The notes: generated by a model not told the origin, from the sequence alone. 64,000 bases of DNA from Williamsia soli (GCF_017377795.1 NZ_JAFRDR010000001.1:868001-932000), one strand, 5' to 3'. Counted from the first letter of the stretch, positions 45,493 to 55,361 are shown. A program made the numbers and translations.

Positions 45493-46278
45493 ATGTTTCA
45501 CCAGTTCACTCGCGAAAACAGGATGACCCTGGTTTTCGCTTATCAGGAGGCAGCCGACCTCGGACACACCACTCTCGGCAACGATCACCTCATCCTCGGC
45601 ATGCTCTGCAACGCCAGGACTTCGGTGTTCAACACACTCGGTGAGCAGGGCTTGACCCTGGCTCAGGCCCGCGAGGTGGTGCGCAAGTATCACGACTCTC
45701 ACGAGGTCGATCCGGATAAAGAACAGGTCGCCGAAGACAAGGACGCGCTGGCGGCCATCGGTATCGACCTCGACAAGGTTCGGGAGGCGGTGAAATCCGC
45801 ATTCGGCGAGGACATAACGGACAACTGGGGCAAACGCCGCGGTGGCCGGGGTGGACTCGGACGAGGTGGTCCGGGTGGCCGCGGCGGACCGGAGGGTCGT
45901 GGCGATCGTGGCCACCGGCACGGGGGCCCGCGTGGTCGCCGGGGCGAGGGGCCATGGGAACGACCGTCCGGTGACGGACCGTGGGAACGGCCCGAGGGCG
46001 ACGACGGTGCTCCGTGGGAGCGCGGCGGACCCTGGGAAGGCGGCCGTGGCCGCCGTGGACCGCGGGGTGGCGTACGTCGGCCTCGGTTCTCCAAGGACGC
46101 GAAGACCGCGATCTCGCATGCGGCGCTCATCGCCCGCGATGCCGATCGCGAACTGATTGCCGAGGACGTCCTTCTCGGAATCCTCACGACCGGCGATGCC
46201 GCCTCCAAGGCACTCATCGAATCGGTGACCACCGCCGAGGCGATCCGGGACGCCGTGCAGCGGGCCGAGGCCCAGTAG
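45493..46278 (+). CDS. Clp N-terminal-domain protein with a Gly/Arg-rich linker
   Basis: 261 residues without an AAA+ module. Clp-N repeat 1 covers about 1-70 (MTLVFAYQEAADLGHTTLGN); repeat 2 covers about 198-257 (FSKDAKTAISHAALIARDAD). Between them lies a ~85-residue linker rich in Gly and Arg, with three GPWERP-like units. Stand-alone Clp-N proteins probably act as adaptors or substrate recognisers for Clp proteases. Co-transcribed with the HTH gene just upstream. Confidence 0.85.
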   Translation: MFHQFTRENRMTLVFAYQEAADLGHTTLGNDHLILGMLCNARTSVFNTLGEQGLTLAQAREVVRKYHDSHEVDPDKEQVAEDKDALAAIGIDLDKVREAVKSAFGEDITDNWGKRRGGRGGLGRGGPGGRGGPEGRGDRGHRHGGPRGRRGEGPWERPSGDGPWERPEGDDGAPWERGGPWEGGRGRRGPRGGVRRPRFSKDAKTAISHAALIARDADRELIAEDVLLGILTTGDAASKALIESVTTAEAIRDAVQRAEAQ

Positions 46279-46282
46279 CCCT

Positions 46283-46347
46283 CCGAAGATGGGTCCTTTT
46301 GGCGAACAAACGCCCAGGCGAGCAACGCCAAAAGGGCCCACTATCGG
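46283..46347. repeat. Palindromic repeat, family B (copy 5), bidirectional terminator position
   Basis: The arms CCGAAGATGGGTCCTTTTGG and its partner ending 46347 (complement CCGATAGTGGGCCCTTTTGG) match at most positions; the loop is CAAACGCCCAGGCGAGC. The best-paired family B copy. It fills the gap between the convergent Clp-N gene (stop 46278) and menA (stop 46349). Confidence 0.82.
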
Positions 46348-46348
46348 G

Positions 46349-47218
46349 CTAGGCCAGGAGTAGGCCGACCGCGGTGCCGATGGACCACAGGAGCATCGCG
46401 AGGCCGGTCAGGGCGAGGGCGGGAATCAATGCCGGACCGCCGGCACCACCCCGCACCGGCGCGTTGGCCTTGAACGCCAGCGGCGCCGCCACCAGACCGA
46501 GCAGCGCCCACGGCGTCGCGGCGATCAACACCAGTGACACGACCGATGGAACGATGACGAGGACCGCATGCAGAGTTCGGGTTTGCTTGTCGCCCAGTCG
46601 AACTGCCAGGGTGATCTTGCCCGACTCGGTGTCGGTGGGAATGTCGCGCAGATTGTTGGCGACCAGAACTGCGCTGGAGTACGAGCCGACGGCCACCGCG
46701 GACAGCAGCCCGACCCAGTCGATGGTCTCGGCCTGGACGAACTGCGTACCGCACACCGCGACCAATCCGAAGAACACGAACACCGCGACCTCACCGAAGC
46801 CGCTGTAACCGTACGGGTTACGGCCCCCGGTGTAGAACCAGGCCGCGGCGATGCACCCGAGCCCCACCAGGATCAGCCACCAGGCACTCGTCACCGCGAG
46901 AGCCAGGCCGGCGATCCCGGCGACGGCGAAGGCGGCAATCGCCGCGGTCTTCACCGACTGCGGGGTCGCGACCTTCGACCCCACGAGCCGCATGGGGCCG
47001 ACGCGGTCGTCGTCGGTGCCGCGGATGCCGTCGGAGTAGTCGTTGGCGAAGTTCACACCGATGATCAGCGCCACCGACACCACCAGCGCCAACACCGCCT
47101 TCCACAAGACGATGTCGCCGAGCCAGCCGGCGGCGCCGGTGCCGGCGATGACGGGTGCGATCGCGTTCGGATAGGTACGAGGACGCGACCCTTCGAACCA
47201 CTGCGCTGCGGAAGCCAT
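46349..47218 (-). CDS. menA: 1,4-dihydroxy-2-naphthoate polyprenyltransferase
   Basis: 289-residue membrane prenyltransferase that attaches the isoprenoid tail to 1,4-dihydroxy-2-naphthoate in menaquinone synthesis. The first Asp-rich motif is [16 protein letters not shown] (about residue 57) and the second is [14 protein letters not shown] (about residue 185); nine helices are predicted. ATG 47218 has AAGGA 7 nt upstream. Menaquinone partner gene menE lies at 57379. Divergent from the SARP-type regulator. Confidence 0.95.
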   Translation of the reverse strand: MASAAQWFEGSRPRTYPNAIAPVIAGTGAAGWLGDIVLWKAVLALVVSVALIIGVNFANDYSDGIRGTDDDRVGPMRLVGSKVATPQSVKTAAIAAFAVAGIAGLALAVTSAWWLILVGLGCIAAAWFYTGGRNPYGYSGFGEVAVFVFFGLVAVCGTQFVQAETIDWVGLLSAVAVGSYSSAVLVANNLRDIPTDTESGKITLAVRLGDKQTRTLHAVLVIVPSVVSLVLIAATPWALLGLVAAPLAFKANAPVRGGAGGPALIPALALTGLAMLLWSIGTAVGLLLA

Positions 47219-47324
47219 GTCAGTATCCTTCCGCACGTGCCTCCGGCGCCTGATCGCCGCACCCGATAGTGTGTAGAGACCATCCCCTGACCTGCAGAAA
47301 CCACTCAACAGCAGCGAGGACGCC

Positions 47325-50300
47325 GTGCCCGTTCAAGTAGCGCCGATCGTCGGACTACTCGGACCGGTGTCGATTGTGGACCGAAACGGGCAAATGCGAC
47401 CCGTCCCCGGAATCCGCGCCCGGCGTCTGCTGGCCCTCCTCGCACTCACGCCCGGGAGCCAGCGCTCGCAGTCGACGCTGATCGACGGCGTCTGGGGTGA
47501 CGACCTCCCGCGATCCCCGCAGTCGGCGCTACACACCCAGATCTCGCGGCTGCGGCCCCTGCTGCCCGACGGCGCGATCGAAGCCGGCCCCCTGGGGTAC
47601 CGGTTGACGCTGCCCGCGGACGCCATCGACGTATTCGCAGCGCAATCCCTGCTCGCCGAGGGGTCGGGCGAGTCCTTGAATGCGGCGTCGGGGCTGTGGC
47701 GCGGAGAGCCCGGTGACGATCTCGGCGACGACGATCTCGCCCGGACCGTTCGGCAGACCGCAGCCCGCGTCGCCGGCGACCTCGACGACCATCGGTCACG
47801 AAAAGCATTGGCCGACGGTGATTTCGAAACGGCGCGGGCACTGGCCCAGGCGCGCTGTGACGCCGATCCGCTGGACGAGGCGGCGCACGCCACGCTGATC
47901 CGTGCGCTGTCGCAGCTGGGACGCGGCGGGGAGGCCCTGGCGGTCTTCGCGCGACTGCGTCGGACGTTGTCGTCCGAACTCGGTGCCGACCCCGGTCCCG
48001 AACTGCTCGAACTCCACCAAGAAGTGCTCGATCAGAAGGGGCCGATCAGATCGGCGTCACGTCCGACGGTCAAAGCCATCGGGTTGTCATCCGAACCCAA
48101 CGCCCTCCTCGGCCGCGACATCGACGTCCAGAACGTGTGTGATCTGCTCAAGAAGTCCCGGGTGGTCACGGTGCAGGGGCCGGGCGGCGCCGGAAAGACT
48201 CGTATTGCCAATCGAATCGGTCATCTGGTCGCCGATGAGGCTGTACAGGTTTATTTCGTCGAACTCGCGTCGGTCCGAGGTGACGACGACGTACTGGCGG
48301 CGGTTGCGGCGACGCTCGGGGTCGGCGAGTCGGAAGTCTCTGCGGGCGGTCGGCCGAAGGCGGTCTATTCCGACCTGCGTACGCGTCTGGCCGACGCGCT
48401 CATCGGCGACACCCTCGTGATCCTCGACAACTGCGAGCACGTCATCGACGCCGCGGCAGCCCTGACGGCCGACTTGATCGCCGCCGTCGACACCGTGCGC
48501 GTGCTGACGACGAGTCGTTCGCCGCTGGCGCTCACCGCGGAAGCCGTGTACGAGTTGCCTCCGCTGCGTATCGACGAAACTGGCTCGGCGGCAACAGATC
48601 TCTTCGAGTCCAGAGCGCACGCCATCCGCCCTGGCGCGGTCACCGAAACCGCGCTGGTCGCGAGGCTCTGCCGGTCGCTCGACGGGCTGCCGCTGGCCAT
48701 CGAACTCGCGGCCGCGCGGGTGCGCACCCTGAGTGTCCAGGAGATCTACGACGGACTCAGCGCCCGGTTCACCCTGTTGCGGGGAGGCGGCCGGTCGTCG
48801 CCGACGCGACACCGCACGTTGCACGCGGTGATCGAGTGGAGCTGGGCGTTGCTGGACGAACCTGCTCAGGTGGCCCTGCAGCAGCTGTGCCGCTTTCCTG
48901 GCGGGTTCTCCCGCGAGGCCGCGGCGGCGGTGACGGGCCTGTCGGGCCCGGAACTCGACGACAACCTCGAGGCCTTGGTCAACCAGTCGCTGCTCAGCGT
49001 GGTCGAATCGGGAACTGTCCGCTACCGCATGCTCGAGACCGTTCGTGAGTTCGGCGAGGAAAAGCTCACTGCCGCAGGGATGAGCAGCGTCATCGATGCG
49101 GCGATGACCCGCTGGGCCACCGACCATGCGCTCACTCTCCTGTCGCCGTTCCTCACCGGTCGGCAGGCGCTCGCGATGTCGGCGCTCGCCGCTGACAGCG
49201 ATAATTTCGTATGGGTCTTGCGGCGGTCCCTCGATCCCGATCCGACGCGTCGTCCGGACGGCTGGGCCCAGGCGGCGGTCACGATCTTCGCTGCGGTGGC
49301 GGGGTTCTGGGCGGTGCGGGGACTGCACGCGGAGGTGGCGGCCTGGGGTCCGCGCCTGGTGAATGCTCTACACGATGCGCCCGAAGCCGCTGCCGGGACA
49401 GATGATTCGGAGCGTGAGATCTGGCAGATGTCCTACGTGTTCGCCGGCTCACACATGTTGTTAGATCCGCACGATCTCCGGGCACTGGCGCGTGCGCGGA
49501 TACGACTACGGACTCTGTACCGCAGCGACCGTTACCTCGACAAGCCCATGGACTTCGTGTCGTCGATTGCGCTGAGCCGCAGTTCGATTGCGGCGATGCG
49601 CGTGCTCGTTGCCGGGCGCGGGAGCGACAGTGCGCTGGTCCGCGCTGTCGCGGTGACGCTGAGCTCGAACATGCGGGAAAACCTGGGGGATCTCGATGGC
49701 GCCATGCGCGACGCGCAGACAACGTACGAGCTGGCGAAAGAACGTGGTGACGAATGGTCGATGGCAGTCGCGCAGATCGAGATCGGCAGCATTCTGGGGC
49801 AAGCCGCCGACTACTTCAACGCCTCTCGTCACTACCGAGAAGCAGTGCAGACGCTCGCCGGCATCGGTGCCGACCAGGACAGCCGGCAGACGATGGGATA
49901 CGTGGTGGGTGCGCTCATCGGCGACGGTCACATCGAGGAGGCCCGACGCACGTTTTTCGACTTCGCCCGGGGGTGGCGTCCGAGTGACCCCGACCCGCGC
50001 GAGCAACCGGAGATCACGTCCGGAATAATGCTGTGCGCAGCAGAATTGGCGCATGCCGAGGGTGATACCCATCTCGAGGTGGAGCTGTTCACCCGGGCTG
50101 CGAACTATCTGATCGCCGAACTGTCGTTCCCGCGGCAAGACCCGTCGGGTTGTCTGGCGCTCTGCGCGGCGCTCGCCGGATTGGTTCGGGTCGACCATGT
50201 GGACGTCGTGGCCCCACTCGTCGACAGATTGTTGGCATACCTCGACTACATGTTCGGCAAAGCCCAGGCCGCCGACATCCCGCAGGCCGGCTCGATGTCG

Positions 50301-50558
50301 TTGTGCCTGGGAGCCCTACTGTGTCTGCGCCAACCCGGTTCGGAGGACGGCGCACGTCTGCTCCTGCTGTCTCGCCGCCTCCGGGGTCGCCGCGATTACC
50401 CGGCGTTGCGCGACCTCGACCGCGACGCCGCGGTACTGTCGGGCCTGCCGGAGCCGGCCTGGGAACGTATCGAATCCGAGGTCGCGAATCACTCCCGAGG
50501 TCAAGCCGCCCGGGACCTGGTCGAGATCGTGAACAGATCAGTGCGCGAACACTTCTGA
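47325..50558 (+). CDS. SARP/AfsR-type regulator with NB-ARC ATPase
   Basis: 1077-residue regulator. An OmpR-like winged helix (about 5-95) and bacterial transcriptional activator domain (about 95-240) are typical of SARPs. An NB-ARC-type ATPase follows with P-loop [14 protein letters not shown] near residue 286 and [20 protein letters not shown] as Walker B. The C-terminal half is helical, TPR-like. Such large regulators control secondary metabolism or export genes. GTG 47325 start. Convergent with drr-type exporter genes across a strong terminator, so not obviously their operon partner. Confidence 0.88.
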   Translation: MPVQVAPIVGLLGPVSIVDRNGQMRPVPGIRARRLLALLALTPGSQRSQSTLIDGVWGDDLPRSPQSALHTQISRLRPLLPDGAIEAGPLGYRLTLPADAIDVFAAQSLLAEGSGESLNAASGLWRGEPGDDLGDDDLARTVRQTAARVAGDLDDHRSRKALADGDFETARALAQARCDADPLDEAAHATLIRALSQLGRGGEALAVFARLRRTLSSELGADPGPELLELHQEVLDQKGPIRSASRPTVKAIGLSSEPNALLGRDIDVQNVCDLLKKSRVVTVQGPGGAGKTRIANRIGHLVADEAVQVYFVELASVRGDDDVLAAVAATLGVGESEVSAGGRPKAVYSDLRTRLADALIGDTLVILDNCEHVIDAAAALTADLIAAVDTVRVLTTSRSPLALTAEAVYELPPLRIDETGSAATDLFESRAHAIRPGAVTETALVARLCRSLDGLPLAIELAAARVRTLSVQEIYDGLSARFTLLRGGGRSSPTRHRTLHAVIEWSWALLDEPAQVALQQLCRFPGGFSREAAAAVTGLSGPELDDNLEALVNQSLLSVVESGTVRYRMLETVREFGEEKLTAAGMSSVIDAAMTRWATDHALTLLSPFLTGRQALAMSALAADSDNFVWVLRRSLDPDPTRRPDGWAQAAVTIFAAVAGFWAVRGLHAEVAAWGPRLVNALHDAPEAAAGTDDSEREIWQMSYVFAGSHMLLDPHDLRALARARIRLRTLYRSDRYLDKPMDFVSSIALSRSSIAAMRVLVAGRGSDSALVRAVAVTLSSNMRENLGDLDGAMRDAQTTYELAKERGDEWSMAVAQIEIGSILGQAADYFNASRHYREAVQTLAGIGADQDSRQTMGYVVGALIGDGHIEEARRTFFDFARGWRPSDPDPREQPEITSGIMLCAAELAHAEGDTHLEVELFTRAANYLIAELSFPRQDPSGCLALCAALAGLVRVDHVDVVAPLVDRLLAYLDYMFGKAQAADIPQAGSMSLCLGALLCLRQPGSEDGARLLLLSRRLRGRRDYPALRDLDRDAAVLSGLPEPAWERIESEVANHSRGQAARDLVEIVNRSVREHF

Positions 50559-50566
50559 AGAACACG

Positions 50567-50595
50567 ATCCCCGGCCAGATGATCTGGCCGGGGAT
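50567..50595. terminator. Bidirectional hairpin between regulator and exporter genes
   Basis: ATCCCCGGCCAGAT (50567-50580) and ATCTGGCCGGGGAT (50582-50595) are perfectly complementary. It fills the 52-bp gap between two convergent genes and is GC-rich with only short T/A flanks, so it is best read as a shared intrinsic-like terminator. Confidence 0.85.
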
Positions 50596-50610
50596 TGCAC
50601 CTGTCCGGGT

Positions 50611-51435
50611 TCAGGCGTTGCGCATGTACGACTTCACCGTCAGTGGCGCGAAGATCGCGATGATGACCGCGGCGCCGACCACGGACCAGAGCACGTGGAC
50701 ACCGACATGCCCGTTGCTGGTGAGTTCGCGAACGGCGGTCACCAGGTGCGAGACCGGGTTGACCTTGACAAAGGCCTGCATCCAGCCGGGCATCGTGCCC
50801 GGTGGGACAAAGGCGTTCGACATGAAGGTCAGCGGGAACAGGATGAGCATCGAAACTCCCTGCACAGCAGAAGCTTTCTTCATCAGCGTACCCATGAGCG
50901 CGAAGATCCACGACACGGCGAAGCTGCACACGATCACGAGCAGTGTGGCGCCGATGACGCCGAGCGGATCCGGTCGCCAGCCCATGGCGATGCCGACGAC
51001 GAACGTGATGGTCGTGGCGATGAGATACCGGACGACGTCGGCGAGAAGTGCACCGGCCAGGGGACTGATCCGGGCAATGGGCAGTGATCGGAAGCGGTCG
51101 AAGACGCCCTTGTCCATGTCTTCCCGGAGCTGGGTGCCCGTCACGATGCTGGTGACGATGACCGTCTGGACCAGGATGCCGGGAATGATGATCGGCAGGT
51201 AGTCGTGGATGTTGCCCGCGATGGCGCCACCGAAGATGTAGGTGAACATCAGGGTGAAGATGATCGGTTGCAGGACGACGTCGAACAGCTGCTCGGGGTT
51301 GTGGCGAATCTTGAGCAGTCCGCGGTAGCCCATGGTGAACGATTGCGCGACCGCGTCGCGCACGCTGACGCTGCGCACGGGTGGGGTGAAGTCGGTGGGG
51401 ACGGTGGTGATGGGTTTGTCGATGACTGTGGTCAT
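50611..51435 (-). CDS. Drr/ABC-2-type exporter permease
   Basis: 274-residue six-helix permease of the daunorubicin-resistance DrrB/ABC-2 group: MGYRGLLKIRHNPEQLFD, GILVQTVIVTSIVTGTQLRE and PLTFMSNAFVPPGTMPGWMQ segments. ATG 51435 overlaps the ATPase stop by 4 nt. With the ATPase it should export a hydrophobic compound or a lipid; the substrate is unknown. Confidence 0.9.
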   Translation of the reverse strand: MTTVIDKPITTVPTDFTPPVRSVSVRDAVAQSFTMGYRGLLKIRHNPEQLFDVVLQPIIFTLMFTYIFGGAIAGNIHDYLPIIIPGILVQTVIVTSIVTGTQLREDMDKGVFDRFRSLPIARISPLAGALLADVVRYLIATTITFVVGIAMGWRPDPLGVIGATLLVIVCSFAVSWIFALMGTLMKKASAVQGVSMLILFPLTFMSNAFVPPGTMPGWMQAFVKVNPVSHLVTAVRELTSNGHVGVHVLWSVVGAAVIIAIFAPLTVKSYMRNA

Positions 51436-52418
51436 GCGGCTTGCTCCTCGGGACTGGTCTCTGCGACGGGTTTGCCGGTGATGGTGAGGAAGACCTCGTC
51501 GAGACTGGGTTTCTGGACGTTCATGCCCTCGATCTCGATGCCCTGGTCGCGCAGCGCGATCAGGATGTCGGGCAGCAGATCGGGGCGGAGCATCGGCGCG
51601 GTGATCCGCCCTGCCTCCGCGCTGTGTGCGGCGGGTTCGGACAGGATCCGTTCGATGACCGCGGCGGCAGCCGGTGCTTGCGACTTGTCGGCCGGGGTGA
51701 TCTGCAGGGTGGACGAGCCGACGGAGTTCTTGAGTTCGTCGGCAGTTCCGTCGGCGATGACACGGCCGTGGTCGATGACCGCGATGCGGTCGGCGAGTTG
51801 GTCGGCCTCGTCGAGATACTGGGTGGTCAGCAGCACGGTGCTGCCGCCGGCGACGAGGCGCCGGATGGTGTCCCACATCTGCGAGCGGGTCCGGGGGTCG
51901 AGACCGGTGGTCGGCTCGTCCAGGAACAGCAGCGGCGGTGTGGCGATCAGGCTGGCCGCGAGGTCGAGTCGCCGGCGCATACCGCCGGAGAACTGTTTGA
52001 GTGGTCTCTTGGCGGCCTCGGCGAGTCCGAACTCCTCGAGGAGCTCGGTGGATCGGATGCGTGCGTCGCGGCGGGACTTGCCCAGCAGGCGGGCGAAGAC
52101 GATCAGATTCTCGGTCGCCGAGAGATCTTCGTCGACGGATGCATACTGGCCGGTCACCCCGACCATCGACCGCACCGCGACCGAGTCGGTGGTCACGTCG
52201 TACCCGAAGATCTTCGCCGTGCCGGCGTCGGGTTTGAGGAGCGTGGCCAGCATTTGCACGGTTGTCGTCTTGCCCGCGCCGTTGGGTCCGAGGACGCCGT
52301 AGACCGATCCGGTGGGTACCACCAGGTCGACGCCGTCGACGGCTTTGGTGGAGCCGAAGTGTTTGACCAATCCGCGAGCCTCGATGGCCGGCGCATCGGT
52401 GTGCAGTGGTGTGTTCAT
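51432..52418 (-). CDS. Drr-type ABC exporter ATPase
   Basis: 328 residues: Walker A GPNGAGKTTTVQML (about 45), QYASVDEDLSATENL, signature FSGGMRRRLDLAASL (about 144), Walker B LLFLDEPTTGLDPRTR and a C-terminal DrrA-type extension (DEVFLTITGKPVAETS). The LSGGQ motif has the usual DrrA form FSGGMRRR. ATG 52418. First gene of the two-gene exporter operon. Confidence 0.92.
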   Translation of the reverse strand: MNTPLHTDAPAIEARGLVKHFGSTKAVDGVDLVVPTGSVYGVLGPNGAGKTTTVQMLATLLKPDAGTAKIFGYDVTTDSVAVRSMVGVTGQYASVDEDLSATENLIVFARLLGKSRRDARIRSTELLEEFGLAEAAKRPLKQFSGGMRRRLDLAASLIATPPLLFLDEPTTGLDPRTRSQMWDTIRRLVAGGSTVLLTTQYLDEADQLADRIAVIDHGRVIADGTADELKNSVGSSTLQITPADKSQAPAAAAVIERILSEPAAHSAEAGRITAPMLRPDLLPDILIALRDQGIEIEGMNVQKPSLDEVFLTITGKPVAETSPEEQAA

Positions 52419-52526
52419 GGAACACAGAGTGCGGGGCCGTGCTGTCGTGCGGCTGACAGTTGCTGTCGTGAGCTGTCAGGGCCTCGGTGTCGGCCTGTGC
52501 CTTGCCGGATGACCCGTGGCCCATCA

Positions 52527-52586
52527 CCCACCCGAATTTGCGTGGCCCACCGAAAATTTTCGGTGGAGGACGCAAAAACGGGTGGG
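52527..52586. repeat. Palindromic repeat, family A (copy 2), 5' flank of DUF559-type gene 2
   Basis: 60 bp from CCCACCCG to CGGGTGGG. The inner stem is the perfect 20-bp palindrome CCACCGAAAATTTTCGGTGG (52547-52566). Outer arms have AATTTGCG on the left and CGCAAAAACG on the right. It lies between the exporter ATPase start and the DUF559-type gene. Confidence 0.87.
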
Positions 52587-52637
52587 GGGGGAGGCGAGGA
52601 AATCCTGATGCAGCGGGGTTATCAACAACCCCCGGAT

Positions 52638-52647
52638 TTATCCACAG
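52638..52647 (+). promoter_or_regulatory. DnaA-box-like motif upstream of DUF559-type gene 2
   Basis: TTATCCACAG, ending exactly 51 bp before the start codon at 52699. It is followed by GAAGGGTCCGC, nearly shared with gene 3 (CTGGGTCCGC). Confidence 0.6.
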
Positions 52648-52698
52648 GAAGGGTCCGCGAACCCGTGTGCTGTCGGAGCACGATCTCAATGTCGGGGC

Positions 52699-53613
52699 AT
52701 GACATTTTACGAAACCGGCCGGCTCCTACGCAGGGCTGAACTCCTTGCCGCAGGCACGCTCAATGATCAAACTGTCCGCACCGGGCTGAAGTCCGGTGCA
52801 CTGGAGAGGCGCTGCGCGGGTGTCTACGTGCCACCCAGCGACGATTTGTCGAAAGACGACGTCTACCTCGAACGGGTGCACGCGCGAGCGGGCAAGTCGA
52901 GGGTTCGCGTCATCAGTCACGATTCGGCAGCGGCGGTGCACAACCTGGCGTTGCTCGACCAGGACTACCAGCGCGTGCACCTGACCGATCGCCGAGGTGG
53001 GCGAATCACGCATGACCTGCATCTTCACGAGGCCGAGTTCGAGGCGGGGGACATCACCGTCGTCGAGGGACACCGGGTCACATCGATCGCGCGCACGTTG
53101 GCAGACGTTGCCAGAGAGGGCACCTTTTTCGAGGCGTTGGCGGTGTGTGATTCCGGCCTGCGGAGCGGACTGCCCCAGTCGGGTCTGGACGAGATGGCGG
53201 ACCGCTTTCGAGGATTTGTCGGAGGGGCGACGCTGCGCGATGCGGTGTCGCTCGCGGACGGGCAGGCCGCCAATCCGGGAGAGTCACTCAGCCGCGGCCT
53301 GATGCGAAGCTTCCCCGAGGTTCCGACACCCAGGTTGCAGCATCCGTTCTACGACGACGAGGGCCTGATCGGGTACGGCGACTTCGATTGGGACGGCAGA
53401 GTCGTAGGCGAGTTCGACGGGTTGCACAAGTACCGCAAGTATCTGCAACCGGGTGAGTCGATCGAGGACGCGGTCATCCGTGAAAAACGTCGAGAAGACC
53501 GACTGCGGGCCCTGGGGATCCACGTCGTCCGTTGGACGTGGAAAGACCTGCAGGACGCGGTGCGGTTCCGGGCGCTGCTCGCAAAAGGGCTGCGGATGGC
53601 AGGCATGTTGTGA
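52699..53613 (+). CDS. DUF559-type (PD-(D/E)XK-like) protein with AbiEi-like N-terminus, gene 2
   Basis: 304 residues. The N-terminal AbiEi-like half has TVRTGLKSGALERRCAGVYV and later VTSIARTLADVAREGTFFEA. The C-terminal nuclease-like part (about 195-300) has ESLSRGLMRSFPE, YGDFDWDGRVVGEFDGLHKY, IREKRREDRLRALGIHVVRW. This is the intact form of the gene 3 type: 40-50% of the C-terminal residues are the same by eye. The stop codon is 15 bp from a family A palindrome. Confidence 0.82.
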   Translation: MTFYETGRLLRRAELLAAGTLNDQTVRTGLKSGALERRCAGVYVPPSDDLSKDDVYLERVHARAGKSRVRVISHDSAAAVHNLALLDQDYQRVHLTDRRGGRITHDLHLHEAEFEAGDITVVEGHRVTSIARTLADVAREGTFFEALAVCDSGLRSGLPQSGLDEMADRFRGFVGGATLRDAVSLADGQAANPGESLSRGLMRSFPEVPTPRLQHPFYDDEGLIGYGDFDWDGRVVGEFDGLHKYRKYLQPGESIEDAVIREKRREDRLRALGIHVVRWTWKDLQDAVRFRALLAKGLRMAGML

Positions 53614-53628
53614 TCGACCCCCCCACCA

Positions 53629-53688
53629 CCCACCCGAATTCGTGCCGCCCACCTGTTGGTTCGAGTGGACGATGCAAAAACGGGTGGG
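53629..53688. repeat. Palindromic repeat, family A (copy 3), 3' flank of DUF559-type gene 2
   Basis: 60 bp, CCCACCCGAATTCGTGCC on the left and GATGCAAAAACGGGTGGG on the right. Begins 15 bp after the gene 2 stop. The inner stem is weaker than in other copies. Confidence 0.85.
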
Positions 53689-53737
53689 GGAGGGTCATGG
53701 GTCTCCCACAGCTGCTCAGGGGTTTGCCAGCTCCTCA

Positions 53738-53797
53738 CCCACCCGAATTCGCGCCGCCCACCGGCAGTATCCGGTGGGCGACGCAAAAACGGGTGGG
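53738..53797. repeat. Palindromic repeat, family A (copy 4)
   Basis: 60 bp, same orientation as the other three. The left arm is CCCACCCGAATTCGCGCCG and the inner stem CCCACCGG/CCGGTGGG. With copy 3 it forms a direct pair 109 bp apart. Confidence 0.85.
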
Positions 53798-53892
53798 CGG
53801 AGCCATCCGTTCAACCACCAGCAATCCCGCTAGTCCATCAGCCACTGCAATACCGGTACCCCTCAACACCGGTGTTGCACGCAACTCAGGAG

Positions 53893-54153
53893 CTAGAGCT
53901 CGTCCAGATCGACATGGCCGTCTTGCAATGCCCGGGCGAGCAGGGCGGCTTTGGTGTTCGCGGGCCGGCCGATCGCCGCGTACTTAAGCCGAATTCGGTT
54001 GACATGGGTGCTGACTGTGGCCGCGGTGATGAACAGCGCGGTAGCGACGTCCGACTTCGAATCGCGCATGACCCATTCGCGCAGGATCTGGATCTCCCGA
54101 GCGGTGAGAGTGGGCGCCGGCAACGGCTCAGAACTATTGAAAGCGCATGTCAT
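53893..54153 (-). CDS. LuxR-type HTH protein without receiver domain
   Basis: 86 residues: short N-terminus and a LuxR/FixJ HTH, LTAREIQILREWVMRDSKSD and VSTHVNRIRLKYAAIGRPA. It resembles the C-terminal HTH of the response regulator at 56539 (the RIRxKYAxxGRPA segment is shared) but has no receiver domain. Fourth gene of the locus in transcription order, 65 nt after the previous one. Probably derives from duplication of the regulator/kinase pair. Confidence 0.75.
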   Translation of the reverse strand: MTCAFNSSEPLPAPTLTAREIQILREWVMRDSKSDVATALFITAATVSTHVNRIRLKYAAIGRPANTKAALLARALQDGHVDLDEL

Positions 54154-54218
54154 TTGATTCGGGCAACTCCTACACAGGCCAACGTTTTGTCGGCCGCGTC
54201 GTGACCGGACGCTTAAAA

Positions 54219-55361
54219 CTACACTTCGCGATCACTTGTCAGGTAGACATCGTTTGTGGTGACACCAGTATCGGGGTCACGGTTAGCAGGCATAATTAAA
54301 TGCGGGGTGTTGCGCCCGGGATGTTCGGCGTCCGAGTATCTTTCGACCAAACCCTTCTTCTCGATCCGTATTCTCTCGGTCCCTGAGCTGCCACTCCGAT
54401 AAACGGTCACCACGTGATCTCGGCCCGCCGGGAGCACCCGAACACGCACGTGCCCATCGCGCGCGTCCTGCAGCGCTGCCGTCACCACCACGTGCACCCA
54501 GTTGCGCATTTCCTCGTAGGTGAAGTCCAGGCCGCCGTCGTCGATCAACGTCACCTCGACCCCGCGAGCGCGCGCCGCCCGTGCCGCTGCGGCGGTCACC
54601 GGGCTCACCAACGCCGCTGCCCGGAGCTGATCGCGCAGATGCGCTTCCAACAGTTCGCAGGCCTGCCGTTCAGCCGCTGTCAGCGGCTCCCCGGTCGCGA
54701 TGCGCAGGAGCAGTGGCCGCGCCAGCTCGTCGAGCTCGGCCAGCCGAGCATTGCGCTCCTGACCTGCAGCAAGGATCATCGACGCGTCAGCTGCACGCTG
54801 TCTGGCCTGGGCACGGAACAGTAGGATTGAACGCGTCGTCTTACGAATGGCAAGCGCAATCAGGGTCACGGCGAGCAACGCACCGGCGTTGTACAGCGGA
54901 ACCTGCGCGCCCGCCCAGATGCCCTGGTCGGTGGCCGCCGCCCACCAGGCGTGGACGGCGACGGACGCGGCAACGCTCAGCCAGGCGAGCAGAATGCGGC
55001 CCCGCAAACACATGAAGACATAGATCAGGGTGGCGTAGCCCGAGATCCAGACCTGGTTCGACGTGGCCAGTGGCACCGGCACCACCGACAGCAGGATGGC
55101 AGCGGATACGGGGGGCGCCAGAGCCATCAGGATCGCGGGCGCCAGCGGCAGTGGATCGTTCGGCACCGCCACCAGGGCAATCGTTGCGGTGGCCATGATC
55201 AGGACGACGATCACCACCGGCCACAGCGGGGAGATCCCCTCGACGCTCATCGCCGCACCGAACGCCATGGCGACGACGACCGCGCCGATGATCACGCGGG
55301 TCGCAACAGTGCGCAGCCCCAAGATGTCCCTGACGTCCGCCGGGTCAGAGAATTGCGTCAC
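54219..55361 (-). CDS. Membrane protein related to sensor kinases, degenerate catalytic domain
   Basis: 380 residues: six or seven hydrophobic segments in the first ~180 residues, a coiled linker (about 185-225), then a C-terminal part placed like a DHp/HATPase module. The ATP-binding N- and G-boxes seen in the neighbouring kinase are missing (only DDGGLDFTYEEMRNWVHVVV), so kinase activity is unlikely. It overlaps the kinase stop by 4 nt. Likely a signal-receiving partner or pseudokinase. Confidence 0.7.
   Translation of the reverse strand: MTQFSDPADVRDILGLRTVATRVIIGAVVVAMAFGAAMSVEGISPLWPVVIVVLIMATATIALVAVPNDPLPLAPAILMALAPPVSAAILLSVVPVPLATSNQVWISGYATLIYVFMCLRGRILLAWLSVAASVAVHAWWAAATDQGIWAGAQVPLYNAGALLAVTLIALAIRKTTRSILLFRAQARQRAADASMILAAGQERNARLAELDELARPLLLRIATGEPLTAAERQACELLEAHLRDQLRAAALVSPVTAAAARAARARGVEVTLIDDGGLDFTYEEMRNWVHVVVTAALQDARDGHVRVRVLPAGRDHVVTVYRSGSSGTERIRIEKKGLVERYSDAEHPGRNTPHLIMPANRDPDTGVTTNDVYLTSDREV

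Noticed and set aside
50611-52689. One continuous 692-codon minus-strand frame through both Drr-type genes
   Set aside because: The first ~420 codons overlap the ATPase gene in another frame and look random; the real permease starts at ATG 51435.
53629-53797. Two adjacent repeats as a possible CRISPR array
   Set aside because: Only two units, each an internal palindrome of 60 bp, with related copies far away; no regular spacers or cas genes.
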